DNA from: Hsuehochloa calcarea
Lineage: Eukaryota > Streptophyta > Magnoliopsida > Poales > Poaceae
Length of the DNA stretch: 64,000 nt
Assembly: GCA_036346395.1 (NCBI GenBank)
Contig: CM070603.1
Location: 24,399,045-24,463,044, forward strand
Direction of reading: 5' to 3'
The number at the start of each line of letters is the position of its first letter. Positions within the stretch are counted from its first letter, which is position 1. Made by a program: the position numbers and the translations under genes. The notes under the pieces are model-generated. The model was not told the origin of the DNA and searched no databases. It worked only from the letters and a program-made list of their open reading frames with translations. Positions 23,316 through 35,936 of the stretch are shown here, piece after piece.

Positions 23316-24349
23316 GAAATAATATGGACATAACACCTGAAATGAAATGAGGCGTCAATTTGCTCAACAAACACAGATCGTTGATGCAAACTTCACTGCA
23401 GGGGACATAGAAAGAAGGGCAGAGAAAGCAACTACACACAACGCAGTGGTTACAGCAACTCTATCGAACGCCTCACCTGACCTGTGCGCTACATGAAACG
23501 ATACGATGTCTTCCAATGTGTATTGTCCAAATGACGATATATTAATAAGCACTTGCATATATTTAACTGGCAACAGCTACCCACACAAATCATATCATGC
23601 TTGTAGCTGACGGCCTAATTGCATATCGCCAACAGAAAATGCTTAGAGAACAAGATGACCAAAGTGCATGAGTCAACATGCTTTGTTAACCACCGTGCCA
23701 GACAAATCTCTACAGCTTCCGTCCAATTTGACGAAGATACGCCACACCGAGTTCAATAATTGACTACAGGCAGCAACAAGACAAATCAATTTAGCATCGT
23801 TCAATCCAAGTTGCACTTTATGATCTGCTTGTACGAACCAATAAAGAAATTATTCAGACAAATGAGCCTGTCACGGGCATTACAATCAAAGAAGGCAGAA
23901 AAAATGCCATGACACACCACCAGCCAGATAAGTAGATAACCAGAGAGCCACTAACACGAAGGGCTTCTACAGTAATGGCCTGAAATCTAAGTATGATCTA
24001 GGGCACAACAATGGTTCATCAGTCTAGCTCACAAAAGGAAACTAGTGGTACTGGCAGAGGTGGGAAGAGACAACAAGCTGCACACCTAATGATTGACAAC
24101 AGCTTATCTTCCCTTATTATTTCTTTTGCTTTGACAAATAATCTGTGACAATTTACAACTGTTTAAGGCTACGAATAAATGGAATAGAACCCCCACCCAT
24201 CCTCACCAACCTAAACTTTTTTCTATCTACATCACAGTAACAGCAACTATATCACTTAACCAGAAAAAAATAAGGCAGATACCATCAGTACAGCGATCAC
24301 CGGGTTAGCCTAAGCCCTCACACTTCACCTTTTTCTTCTTCTTCTGTTC

Positions 24350-27300
24350 CTACACCTCCATATTGACTCGGGTCTTGATTGGCTTCAGCTTCACGCCCAT
24401 GCTCTCGGGTGAGAGGAGCTCCGGTGATATACAAAACGGGTTCAAAGGGCTACGAGGGCTGCAGCTTATCTGGCTCGGCCTGTACAAGCCATATCCCATG
24501 AGGAAGTACTCCATCGGTATAAGCATTGCATGCGGTTGCTCCTCCGTCACAACGGACCCACATGCTTGTACCTGCAAAGACACCAAAATTGGTACTTCAG
24601 ACCGAGAAATCAATTTGTTGAAGATCAAACCATGGGTAAATAGATACCTCAACAAGAGCACTATATCTCCTATCAAGCTTTGCAGTCATGTGAACAGCCT
24701 CAGTGTGGAACTGAGAGTTCTCGCCAACAAATATTAGAGTTCTGCACTGCAGCTGCTTCAGGTTTTCTGTCAAGTCATGTCTCCTGCAAAGCAGCACAAA
24801 GTTTTGATTCCATCGGCTCGTGTATAAGTTGATCATACATGCATTGAACAAAAAAAAACAACATACTCATTGATTGTTTGGATAAACCGCCACACATTCA
24901 TGCCTTGCCGTTGATCTAGAAACTTAATGAGTCAAGAGGAGAGAGTTAAATATCATAAATTTAGACATAGACGTACTACTTGATAATGGAGGATGAAAAT
25001 CCTCATGGTACATACACTTCTACAAGCCTGCACAATATCTGATTCTGGTACAACAGAGCATCCCCGCACTCCCTGAGGATTAGAAAATTCCAACAGAAAT
25101 GTTCAATACACAGCTAAGTAAATATCACATGGAGTAAACTAATCCTAGTTAGTTACCTTGCTGAAGTACCGCTGCAACAAACAGTCCTTCACCACGTTGC
25201 ACATCCCGTAATAATATAGCAAATTTGACATCAACTAAGAAAATAAATTTGTCAGTACAGCCTTATTTTTCTGTAAGACAAAGATAGGACACTGGAGGGT
25301 ATATATTGCATAGCTACCTTATTATAAAACCACTCAGTCCATGAGGGAGTTTTGCATAGAGGTGAAACAAGGATAAGACCTAGAACACGCTCCCTATACT
25401 TTGTCTGCAACAAAGGATGTAAATAGCTAAATAATTGTGCAAGCATTAGGGAATACATTACTTTTGAAGAAACACTTACTGCGAAGAGAGTAAGAATGTA
25501 TGCACCAGCAGTGACCCCTAAGCACATAACAGAACCTAATCTGGAAAAAACAAAAAAAAAATATACTTCACAGATGCTGAGAAAAATAATCTGAACATTA
25601 GCAATTTTTCAAACGATTGAAAATAAGAATATGTACCCAAAGAAATCAAGAACGTCCGCAACCTGATCCGCTAACTCATCAACAGATGCCACAGGATTGT
25701 TTGGTGAAATTGGAGCGGCTCCCAACTGCAAGGTTCTCGCAAAGGATAATAAAGCATGCGATCATGAAAAAATAGATCTGAAATTGCCCAATGCGTCATA
25801 TCAAGATAAACGCAAAGAGCAAACACTTCATTATAATAACAAAGTCTGCTACCAACCTCATGTCCTGGGGGGCTGATATGGTAGATGCAAAAATTATGGA
25901 GCAGTAATGAAGCAGCTTCAGGGCAGAATAGTAGTCCTTGGAAGCAAGACATATCTGATCAACAATAATGGACATAAGTGCCTGTATGGTGGGATTCTTA
26001 AGTAACTCAACACAAGGTATGTTGCACACCTAAATAGTTTCTGGTGCAATTCAATCAGTTGTAACGGTAAAACTTACGGTTCAAAGCAATATCTGGATAA
26101 GTAACAAGGGCAGGCTTATCATGGTCACCATACACGGCAACAGATACAGATCCATGGTTTGTTTGTATATGATGTTCCTGAGGAAAGCAAGGGCAAAAGG
26201 TGTTATACAAACTTGGACCAAGATGGCAATAAAATTAATAATGTCATCGTTGTGACCAGCAGAAAATATCTCACACATAGTAGTTTGAGCCCAAAAAAAA
26301 TGAAAACAAAGGGGGACATTGCAGGCTTCTGCAGCTGAGTGAAGCTCGTGATAACCGCAAACTTTATGTAAAAGCCCAAGAACTGAATCTATAGGATGAT
26401 TAACAAGTAGGATATGATACACTTTGTACGTCATTGCTCCACAGGGCCATTTCTCTCTTCCAAAAAAAAACCTAGCAGTGCCCTGCAGATGCTTGAAGGA
26501 AGGAAGGAATGAATTTCTCCAAAGTGCCCCACAGATGCTTGAAGGAAGGAATGAATTTCTCCAAATTGAAGCAAAGGCTATGAATTCATGATTGAAGGTT
26601 CTCTGTTTGCTGCATGATACACTAAAAGTTGGCAAGGTGCTAATAAGAAAGAATAATAACAGCTCCATTATGATGTGTGGTGCTAAAGTGATGATTCATA
26701 GATCATATCTCCTAGGCGCAAGTAAAAAGGGGGAAACAGAGCACAAGAACCAGCCAAAAGTGATGCCTCCACCATTTCACAAGCAAATAGCTAACATACT
26801 TGTCAGGAAAACCATAGGCTAGGGCAATACCAAGCTGTTCTTTTCTATCGCAGGAAGGATGTGTATGACAACAAGTGGCAGCGAAGCAATGATTTGACAA
26901 CTACATCACAAGCATCATATTTTGATAAATAACAATCACTAAAGAACTTATCAGGAAAGAGACTTGCAAGTTACATTACCCATTTTTAAAAAAGTTTTTA
27001 GGTAACCCTGAATGCACTTCCTATCCAGACCGTTGGGTCATCAATCCTACGGCCAACATCTAGGGCAGTAGGATCATTGGTGGGCTTGGCCTGGGTGTCT
27101 ATTTGGCAAGAGTTCAGTTGGCACTTGGCAGTGAGGAGGCTGCTATGGACTTCTTTCGTTGTAAAATGAAACAAGTTTAGGATTCTGTTCACTAATTCGT
27201 GGGCCTCACCAATCCAACTTTGGATATAGGAAACTTAGAGAAACTCAAATATAGCCTAGCATTCTTGTAAACCATAAAAAAAATTAAAATATTAGATAGC

Positions 27301-28557
27301 CTTTTGGCCTAGATATGCTTGTTTGTCTATACTAGCCTAGTTTATTCTACAACTAATTTCTGGATTTGAACAAAATTCTTCCTGTGCAAACTTGAGGATG
27401 TTCTGGATTATCTTAGAAATTTTTATAGCTGTCTGTAGCACTATCATATGACTGGACAAAATCCAACTGCATTACATTCCACAGACCAAATATATAGGAA
27501 CTAATCAAAACTGCAGCAAAATCCATACAAAACAGGGAATTACCATCAGCCGCCATGTTTCATTTAAATTGTACACATAGATAGAGCTTAAAGGGTTTCC
27601 AACGAGCAAGGGAGGATTTAGTGGAAACTAGCGCTCGAAACAAAGTGATATTACAGAATTAAAGAAACTACAAAGAAAAGGAGCAGTTAGGACACCCAAG
27701 CTGCAACCCAAAAGCGTCAAAATCGAATCTTTATGGCTTCTTTTCACCCTTTTTTTTTTCTTCTTCTGGCGATAAGCACACACAAAGTAAGCGATTGATT
27801 AGTTAAATTAATTAGTAAGGGACGCAAAAACGAACCAGGACCACATGACCAAACGAGAACCATAATTCGAAGAAAAGAATTCCGCATGGGCAAAGGTAGG
27901 TAGAGGCCAACACCCACAAGAGGACGCGACCTAAAAATTGTTACCACTTCGATACTACACGACGCAGATGGCAAGCTAGTGGAAGTAAACAACAAAATGG
28001 ATGCAGCAGTGTTAAGATGGCAAGGCAGAGAAGAACTCCCAATCGAACTTATAATCTGACAAAAAAAAATTAGCATGAATCGAGAAGCAAGGGCGCTCCA
28101 AATTACAATTTACATGCCCAAAAAATTGGAATTTAAATTAGGATAAAATAAAAATCAGATACACAAGCTAGTAAAACAAACAAAGTAACTAGCCCAAAGT
28201 ACCAAAAATCCTACAAGAAAACAAGGCTTAAATATGAAATTAACACAATGCAAGAAGAACTTGGTAGCAATCAGGATTTCAAAAAACAAAAAACCTTGTA
28301 AAAACAAAGAAATGACCTTTCCCCCAAAATCACCACCATGTTCGCATCTCTCCTCACCCAGACCTCTCCATCCGCCTCCCAAGCGGCCCCAATGCCGCCA
28401 ACCGAATGGTCCCGATACTAGCAGAAATTAACCATGCCAGGAACAAATTCGTAGTTTCAAGGAACAAAGCGAGAAGAAGCAGGGGAGCACGGACCTTGCC
28501 GCCGAAGGAAATGCGCTCGACGTCCACGGACACGATGGAGCCGCCGGAGTCGCCCAT
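24350..28557 (-). CDS. SF21: SF21/NDRG-family protein, complete, 11 coding exons
   Basis: Coding exons, from the start: 28557-28495, 26177-26078, 25954-25857, 25725-25637, 25540-25480, 25404-25318, 25234-25157, 25072-25016, 24922-24867, 24783-24648, 24571-24350. They total 1047 bp, 348 residues plus TAG, in frame throughout with GT/AG borders. The protein opens MGDSGGSIVSVDVERISFGG and ends KLKPIKTRVNMEV. It matches, from memory, the pollen-specific SF21 group of the NDRG family: alpha/beta-hydrolase folds without esterase activity. The nucleophile-elbow position reads GVTAG (residues 125-129) with no serine, as expected for a non-enzymatic member. A conserved 'LIFVGENS' strand is at about 245-252. 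Intron 1 is long (2317 bp); the others are 75-131 bp. The start is chosen because it gives the conserved N-terminus. SF21 proteins are known from pollen and pistil; the exact biochemical role is unknown. Confidence 0.95.
26479..26566. repeat. 45/42-bp tandem duplication in SF21 intron 1
   Basis: Two adjacent units share 'cagatgcttgaaggaagga' and 'atgaatttctccaaa'. The first carries one extra 'agga' step. The duplication is purely intronic and close to the acceptor side of intron 1. Confidence 0.85.
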
Positions 28558-28845
28558 CCCGACCGCCCCGGCGTGGTGGCGTGGCCTTCCCCTCCCCCTC
28601 TTCCCTCTCCCCCCCTCTCCCCCTACCTCGCGGCCGCCTCACCCACCGCCACCTCTCATTCTCTCTCTAAAATGTCCTGCCTCTGCTTCTCCCCTACCTG
28701 CCTTCTTGGAGTTTGTTCACTTGTTCTTCTTGGCCTGCAGCCTTGCAGCGCGCAACCTTACCTGTATTTTGCCCCCTGGTATTTCCTATTATTACAATTC
28801 GGTTCGGATCAGTACTGGGTTGGTGTGCGTTAAGAGTAACTAGTA
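28558..28845 (-). promoter_or_regulatory. 5' leader and promoter region of the SF21 gene
   Basis: Upstream of the SF21 ATG the minus strand carries a purine-rich GGGGAGAGG leader (28575-28640) and a GA/TC tract near 28660, both common in grass 5' UTRs. No convincing TATA box was found. Transposon sequence begins at about 28846, so the promoter is confined to roughly 300 bp or lies across element II. Confidence 0.4.
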
Positions 28846-29140
28846 GAGCCTGTTTGTGTAAGGCCAGTCTGTTCGAGGGCTTAAGGCCAGCTTATGCTCT
28901 AAAAAAGCCGGAAGCCTCTCGGGTCAGCTTCAAATCTGTTTTTTCACATAAGCAAAAAGCCACACGTAACTAGAAGCCGACAACCGGAAAAAACGTGTGC
29001 CTTTCGAGTATGTTTGTTTCGGCTTCTGGTTTTCATTCAAAAAAAAGTGAAATTGAACCAAATGGTCAATTTTTTGTAGCTGTTTTTTTTTTCCTGAAGT
29101 CGTTTTCTTATACAACGTGCGAAAGTCAGAAGTCGCCCGC
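28846..29140. mobile_element. MITE-like segment rich in 'aagcc/ggctt' words
   Basis: Begins 'gagcctgtttgtgtaaggcc' and holds repeated complementary words (aaaaagccggaagcc, agaagccgac, cggcttctgg). This is typical of Tourist/PIF-type elements with long, imperfect inverted ends. Exact ends were not fixed. Confidence 0.4.
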
Positions 29141-29750
29141 AGGGAGCTTCCGCGGCTTCCCGCAGCCTCGTTCCTAATTTACCCCGAAGTTGAGGGTAAT
29201 TATCCACCGAATGCCATCCAATAAAAGCCCCCGAGCCCCTCCCCTCCTCCTTCTCCTCCCCCGGCGCTGGCGCCCCGCCTCCGTCCTCCTCCCGCGCCGC
29301 CGTGTCCTCCTCCCTCCTCCCCAGCGTTGGCGCTGCCTAGATCCAGATCTGGATCTCCTCCTCCTCCTCCCTCCTCCTCCTCCCACACATTTTTAAATTT
29401 TTTGTTAGCTATATTTTCCAGATCCTCCTATCGACGCAGCCACCGCCCTCCTCCTCCTCCCCTGGATCTGCGCCGATGCCCTCTCGTTCTCCTCCTCCCC
29501 CACCGCCATTGAGCTCCTCCCCCACCGCTGCCTCGTCGTCCCATCCTCCGTGTCCTCCATCTCCAAGGGCCGCTGCTGCAAAGGTGATATCTTAAGTTTG
29601 ATTCAATCCAGATATTCTTGGATTAGTGTATTGTTTGCTTAGAATGAGAATGCTAGAAGTGAAGACAATACGTGCGGAATTGTTAGCTTGATGCTTACAT
29701 GTGCTTTTGGAGTTCTTGAATGTACATGCCTTTGTATGAATCTGACAGTG

Positions 29751-29831
29751 AAGCATAATATGTTAGCAGCTCTGATGGAGAAGACACCCCATGGATTAAG
29801 CATAATATGTTAGCAGCTCTGATGGAGAAGA
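29751..29831. repeat. 34-bp direct duplication
   Basis: Bases 29751-29784 (aagcataatatgttagcagc...) recur exactly at 29798-29831 with a 13-bp spacer. The duplication lies inside element II. Confidence 0.93.
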
Positions 29832-30289
29832 GTCATGCCATAATCACCTTTTCATTTAAGATTTGCATGAATACTTGGGGGTATGTGTGAGGGTGGGGTG
29901 CCTAACACTACCGATGCTGGTCCCAAACCCGAAAAAAAGTGGAGGGGGCATGAATTTTTCATAGTGTATGTTCAGCCTAGTAACCTTGTAATGGTATGGC
30001 ACCAACTGCTTACTGCATCAAAGTGCCAACATTATTGTGTTTCTTTTGTATTGATGTTGTATTTTGGTTTCTGGTGCATAACTCAGAGTGCTGATGATAA
30101 GATCTTGCTGAGAGATATCCTTTATGATGCTCTAATTTTGGTGGATTATGCTTTCATTAACAAAGGAGTTGAAGTTGATCAAGCTGATAGTTCCCTTTTG
30201 CCTATCACTGTAATTTGCCTGGCTCTGTTGTTTTTTTTTTTTTAATAATTTGTTGCATTAATTATTCACTGTAATAATATTTTTTCATA

Positions 30290-30500
30290 ATAATTATTTC
30301 TTGTTGATTGTTGATAATTACATTAATTGCAGTCAATTTATCGTTAACTACCGTTAGTTGTCGTCAAATATCGTTAGTTATCATCACTTATCGTTAACTA
30401 CCGTTAGTTGTAGTCAAATTCATTATAATAATTGTTTTTAATAATTATTTGTTGTAATAAATGTTTATTAGTCATCGTTAATTATCGTCAACTGTAATGT
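30290..30500. repeat. degenerate short-repeat tract (TTA-GTTGTCGTCAA type)
   Basis: Words 'atcgttaactaccgttagttg' (30342 and 30389), 'cgtcaaatatcgttagttatc' and 'catcgttaattatcgtcaac' alternate with AT-rich linkers. The style matches the tract at 42115-42560, although the core word differs. Confidence 0.6.
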
Positions 30501-31239
30501 TGTTAATTACGTTAAACAGCATCAAACAAGCCACTACTATCCTCAGGGGTATTTCAGATATTTTTCATCTCGGAGGCTGCAGCCAGCCTACCTAAAAGCC
30601 AGACAGATAAACATCAAACCTCTTAAGCCCGCAACCGTTCAGCCATGCAGTACAGCCGGAAGTCGCTTTTCATGAAAGGCATGGCCATGCCAAACAGGCC
30701 GTGAATAGATGGATTTTTGTTTGTGTTCATATCTAATGGAGTCAATGTTCTTGCTTAATCCAGTGTGCTTGACTTGAGAAATAGGAAGTATATCTTCGAT
30801 TGGAATGCAATAGCAACCAACATAGAAGAACACATATCTATTTTTTGTTGTGGTTTACTGAGATGTTGATGGATGTTCGACATAAACGATCTATCCCTTC
30901 CGATGTGTTTGTGGATTTTTTTTACATGAATTCGTAGATGATTGTTGTTTGTTCATGAGATAAGTGTGGAATTTTGACATTGACAATCTGGAAGCATGTA
31001 AGAAAGAGTTGTCTTCTTCAATTTTATTGTGGGATTTTTGGGTCAATTTTTGTGACATTGGCAATCCGATGACATTGGTAGTTTTTTTTGTGAGCAAGTG
31101 TGAAAGATAAAGCAAATGATCATGTACTTGTAAGGTCAGAAGTTGATCTATTAATAGTGAAATGTCAATATTCTTTTTTTGTAAATGGTAAATTTGTAAA
31201 GATGAAGTACTATTAAATTTCAAGTGAAATTACATAAGT

Positions 31240-31480
31240 ACGAAATCAATGATATTTTTGCCTTGTTTAGCGAACAAACAGGTGGTCACTCATGTTAGGG
31301 GTATACTAGACATTTCATACTCTCAACCAGCAAGCCAGCTCACCAAAAAAAACTAGTATGCCAAACAACCTCTCATGAAAAGCTACAACTACTTTCAGGT
31401 AGAAAGCCAAAAAAACAGATTTTGTCAAAAGTTAACAACTCCCCAAATAGGACCTAAGTCTATGGTCGATTCGTATGTTT
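31240..31480. mobile_element. third terminus related to elements I and II
   Basis: 'ggggtatactagacatttcatactctc' followed by 'ccagcaagccagctcacc' parallels 'ggggtatttcagatatttttcatctcgg...cagccagcctacc' at 30547. It ends near 'ccccaaataggacc'. It is probably a fragment of another copy, or the true right end of a composite. Confidence 0.35.
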
Positions 31481-31929
31481 CATCGAATATTCAGGTGCTT
31501 TGTATAGCAAAGTGTATCTTTTTTTAGCCTAAAACTTTGTATAGCAACTGTTTAATTCTTGCATTTTAGTATACTTTGAATTTATCCATTTTATGCTTTG
31601 AATATACACATTTTTATGTTTTGAATTCTTGCATATTTTAGGCACCACACTTTTTTTGTGTGGCTAAATGCAACAATTTCCAGCCTCCTGATGTGAGTTG
31701 GTGTTAAGCTCACCCTATTGTGTACAACACTACAACTCGTGATAAAAGATGTGTTGAACAGTTGAAACATCCGAAATAAGAAAAAGGAAAAGTTAGTTTG
31801 TGCTTTGTACATATAACGTGTAGGTGTGCCATCTGAAGGCACATGGCATTTTAGCGACTAAAATTTTAGACGAGTAAACTCCATAAGAATTATTCTCAGT
31901 ATGAAACACAGGGAGAAATTCCTAAGCTG

Positions 31930-33468
31930 TTTCCTTACCTTTTGTAATTGGAGTCCATGACGAACCCAGACTACCACCACTTTTCCCATCGTGAGGAGGA
32001 TATTCCGAAACACCTCAACCATTAAACCGTTGCGTTGTTCCCATCTTGACAGTCAAGATTTCTCCACGCCTTGTTGCCAGCTCTCCTCTACGTCTGTAAA
32101 AATTGCAACCATGGCTGAGTTTTTTTTTCTTTTCTAAAATGACACTGTTTTTGTTTTTGTTTTTGTCCCAAGCAATTGCCCCAACTGCAGTAGCAGCAGT
32201 TTGCTGAACAAAAGCGTCATCTACATTAACCTTAACCCAACCCTCTCTAGGAGGGATCCAACGCTTATCCTCCTGCTATACATTCAGCATACTTGGAGCA
32301 GAGCTTTGATTGCCGGCGACACCCTTTCCCTTCTCATCCTGAAGTTTGACACATCGTCGGACGGTGCACAGTGAATTGTAATAGCTAGCGGGAAAATTCA
32401 CCACACCCTGGATGGAAGAACTTCTTGAATTATGGACAATGTTATTACGGATCTGCCAGGTGTGCCACGCGAGCAACAAAAAAATATTTTATTTCCTCCT
32501 CCGCGATAGAATTCAATATCATCAATAGCCAGTCAGGTCCTGATTTTCGCAGACAACTTTCAGAAGGTAAATTCCAGTAATCTTGAACTGCCTTCCGAAT
32601 AGATAAAGCACTGGAACAGGCGACTGTAGCATGAAAACTGTCCTCTTGCTCCCCACCACAAATATTGCAAATATTATCAACCTCCAGTTTATGCTTCCAC
32701 TTATTCAGTTTAGTGGGCAATGCATCACGGGCCAGTTTCCAGGCCAAAATTCTGACTTTGTTGGGAACATTAGCTTTCCACACACACTGCCGTAGAGAAG
32801 GTGTACCGTCCCCTGCACTACTTGAAGCTCAACCAAGTCCCTCATTATATCTCATTTGAAGGCCTAAATTATAAGAACTTCTAACTAAAAAGATATATGT
32901 CTTCTCCCATCGCCAAACAACAAAATCTTCACGTCTTTCTGGAATTTTTATTTTTAACACCTCCTCCACATCGGCAGGGAGTAACACTTCCCTGAGAAGA
33001 GATCCAACCCATGAGCAATCGCCTGCCAAGTGACGGAAGGATTGCTTGGAAAAATCCGTATCTACGACTACGAGGTTACCTCTCCGAAAATATTTAGATT
33101 TCATGACTTGTGAGCACAGGCTATCGGGGAATTGAATAAGCATCCAGGCCTGCCTTGCCAGTAGCACTTGATTAAACGGGCGAAGGTCCTCAAAACACAA
33201 ACCACCATGAGATTTCTTCTGCTGTAGCTTCTCCCATGCCGTCGAATGTGTCTTCCTTTGCCCATTTTCAACTCCCCACCAGTAATACCATTCTTGTAAA
33301 ATCATCACAAATACCTGCTGGAATCTGAAATACGCTAATAGTATAAGTGGGTAAAGCCCGAGCCACAGACTTTATCAGAATCTCTTTCTCGCCAGCAGGC
33401 TTGAACTTCTCACTCCAATCCGTCAACCGTTTCCTCGGGCGTTTGCGCAAGGATTGAAACCTGTCACT
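31930..33468 (-). pseudogene. LINE (L1-type) 3' part: RT thumb, zf-RVT, RNase H
   Basis: Minus-strand frames read, in order: the end of the reverse transcriptase (KRLTDWSEKFKPAGEKEILIK, about 33442-33380) and a 'GGLCFEDLRPFNQVLLARQAW' block (about 33208-33140). Next come a zinc-binding RT-associated domain with C-x2-C...H (CNICGGEQEDSFHA, about 32675-32630) and an RNase H-like start (VKVNVDDAF, about 32230). Frameshifts and stops break it. The 3' end fades at about 31930 with no visible poly-A. The same LINE continues at 37340-37597 and 39139-42080. Confidence 0.88.
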
Positions 33469-35728
33469 CTTAATGTCCTAAAGTTCTGTTATCAAAAATA
33501 AAATTAATGAACTTATTATTTTATTGGATTTTCTGAGTTATAAAATAGTTTTCTTGAATTTTCTGGATTTTAAAGTCAAAAAGAAAATTTGTTGAGTTTT
33601 CTGGGATTTAAAGTTAAGAATAAAATTTTAATTAATTTCTTGAATTGTCTATAATTTAAAAAGGTTTTTTTAATTTTTTTAAATAATTTATGTGGAAAAA
33701 TAAAAACCAACTTTAAGTTGGAATTAATTTTATTAAGTTCAAAATAATTTGAAAATTTCTATAATTTTTTTCTATAATTTTGAACTATATTTGCTATTTT
33801 TATAAAAGTCCTTTTTTTATTTATTGTAATTTTTGTAAATAAAACAACTTTAAAATTATGAAATTCTCCATCGGGCCAAAATCCTTCCGTCTGGCCCATC
33901 CTTTTCTTTTCCCAGTCTGATCTTTTTCTTTCCTTTCCGCCCAGGTTGAAGCCCATCCGCACCAAGCCTCCTCCCGCGCCAACCCACCTCCTTTTCCTCT
34001 CTCTCTCCCGCTGCTACGTGGGGCCCGCCTGTTGGGGTCATCCCCTTCCTCCCCCTTTTCTTCAACCTCTAGCTGACGCCATTGTCGCGCGCTCGTGAGC
34101 TCTTGAATGCGCCGTTTTCCTCCTCATTTCTTCGCGCATTAACATCTCGCTCCCCCACCGCCTTCGCTCTGGCTGTTTCCCTTCTTCTTTACTCACATTT
34201 TTGCCGGCGCGGGCCGCCGCCTGCACTAGCAAGAAACCATCGTGCACGATCTCCCCCTTCGCTCCTCCCCTTGGCCTATAAAATGGAGCATGAGGCTTCC
34301 CCTTGCTGGTTCCTGAGTTCCTTCGTCGCCGATTTTGCCGCCATTGAAGGAGCTCCACCATCGCCGATTTTGCCGCCATCGAAGGAGCTCCACCGTCATC
34401 ATCTTCGCCATCAGCTTCGCCTCTTCGCGTTCTACGTCTTGTTCACCTTCCCTTCGTCGGAACATCGCCGGAACGCCATCGCCACTGCGAGCCTGACCTC
34501 ACCACCGCCCCTGTCCTCACCACTGGCCATCGCCGCACGCCAAGGTGGCAACACCGTGCGTGCCACATTCCTCATCTTCCCCTTTATCTTTTTCACCCTT
34601 TGCCGGCAACCATCGGTCCCAGAGCTGCCAGCGCGATCCATGCTGACGTGGCTGCCACGTGGTCGCCACACATAGTCCACCTCAGCACCCACGTGTCATG
34701 CATGCGTGGAAACCCACACTGTTTCACGCATCCTGTCCACTGTGGACCAGTGCAATCCCGTGGATCTGGCCCATAGACCAGGGTCCACATGTCAGTGGCT
34801 CAAAACCTTTTTCCTTAAGAAAAATAATTCAACCAGAAAATCAATTATCCTCACTGACATCATGATGATGCAATAAATTGATTTTCCTTTAAAAAAACAA
34901 TTCCACAAATTCAGGAAATCCATTTCTATCATTTCATGTGAATTTCAATCTTCCGAGAGCCCGTTCTCCTTCGTTCGAGCTCTGATAAAGTGATTCAAAT
35001 TTATAAATTCATATAAAATACTAATGTAGCTAAATATACTAAAATTATTTAATTTTATGTTTATTTGTATTTGTTTATGAATTTAACTCGTTTTCGTGTA
35101 TAGATTTCGACGACTCCGGAGAACCAGATTTATACGCGGTTTCAGAACAACAATTAATTGAGTAGGCAAGTTATATCCTTTGATCATGTTAGATCCCATT
35201 ATTTTAAATTATTTAAATTCTATTTTAACTTATTACCGCATGCTTATTTGTGTTCAATTTAATTAAAAATTCTGTTTTGAAATTGTAGTTAATACAAATA
35301 CATTTGTATAGCCAAACTTTGACATTGAATATCCATACCTTATCACCCTAGATAAAATCTAGTTGGTACAATAGTATGAACTAAAACATTTTAGAAGAAA
35401 AAAAAATAAGATTAGCCATGCTTAGACCTGAAATATTTGATTAGGAAATTTACAACAAAAAATCAAATGTGATTTAAATTATATTCATAGCATTTGTGTG
35501 CCATGGAAGTGTACCCACCGTGGGGCGGACCCGCCCACACATAGCACCTCACTTACACTTTCGTCCTCGCTTTCGTGTAAAAGGGTTAACCCGGAGGTCC
35601 TACGTTTGGATCCAACAGGCATTATATACTAGTACAACTCACTTGAGACAAGTAATGTGGGACTAATCCCACCACATAACTCCTCATGGGCCACATGGGC
35701 CACGCTATGAGCAGGCCGGAGTATTACA

Positions 35729-35741
35729 CTCACCCCCCCTC
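35729..35741 (-). other. polypurine tract of the TRIM
   Basis: GAGGGGGGGTGAG on the minus strand directly abuts TGTAATACTCC, the start of the 3' LTR. Confidence 0.88.
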
Positions 35742-35924
35742 AAGGGCTGACGCCCTCGGCAGCATACCGCATCTGCGACAAATGCCCGAACCACCCCTCG
35801 ACGCTGCGTCAGGCGTCCGGTCTTGGCACATATGCCATGCCATGTGTCCACTCTGGGCCCACATGTGCCATGCACCATATGCCCGCGCCCCTATCCCACA
35901 CGTGCCCGTGCAGCGAAGGTTGAT

Positions 35925-35936
35925 GCTCTGATACCA
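35925..35936 (-). other. primer-binding site of the TRIM
   Basis: TGGTATCAGAGC on the minus strand is complementary to the 3' end of plant initiator tRNA-Met. It starts 2 bp inside the 5' LTR boundary at 35939. Confidence 0.93.

Larger units (their letters stand above)
29141..30710 (+). mobile_element. non-autonomous DNA transposon, element II
   Basis: Partner of the element at 6030-7690, sharing both flanks: 'gcttcccgcagcctcgttcctaatttaccccgaag' side at 29152 and 'catcaaacaagcca...catctcggaggctgcagcc' at 30519. A GC-rich block (29210-29590) ends in CAAAG|GTGATA, a good splice donor. This suggests a captured or TE-encoded first exon. A later 120-codon ORF (29883-30245) has no recognised domain. 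It lies head-to-head with the SF21 gene. Confidence 0.45.

Noticed and set aside
26081..26668. 195-aa minus-strand ORF
   Set aside because: It runs through SF21 exon 2 in a wrong frame into intron 1; the conserved frame of exon 2 is different.
29883..30245. 120-aa ORF inside element II
   Set aside because: It ends in a poly-T run read as poly-Phe, has no domain, and lies across intron-like sequence.
33462..33470. TGTCACTC at 33462 as start of the family-1 LTR
   Set aside because: Those bases encode LINE residues (…SDRFQSLRKR on the minus strand); LTR homology begins at about 33469.
34082..34675. 197-aa plus-strand ORF
   Set aside because: It is within the family-1 LTR at 33469-37339 and includes a 35-bp tandem duplication. 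No domain is visible and the position matches GC-rich non-coding parts of sister LTRs.
35686..35931. 81-aa ORF inside the TRIM
   Set aside because: It covers the primer site and the purine tract of a miniature element whose internal part is too short for a gene; composition is unremarkable.
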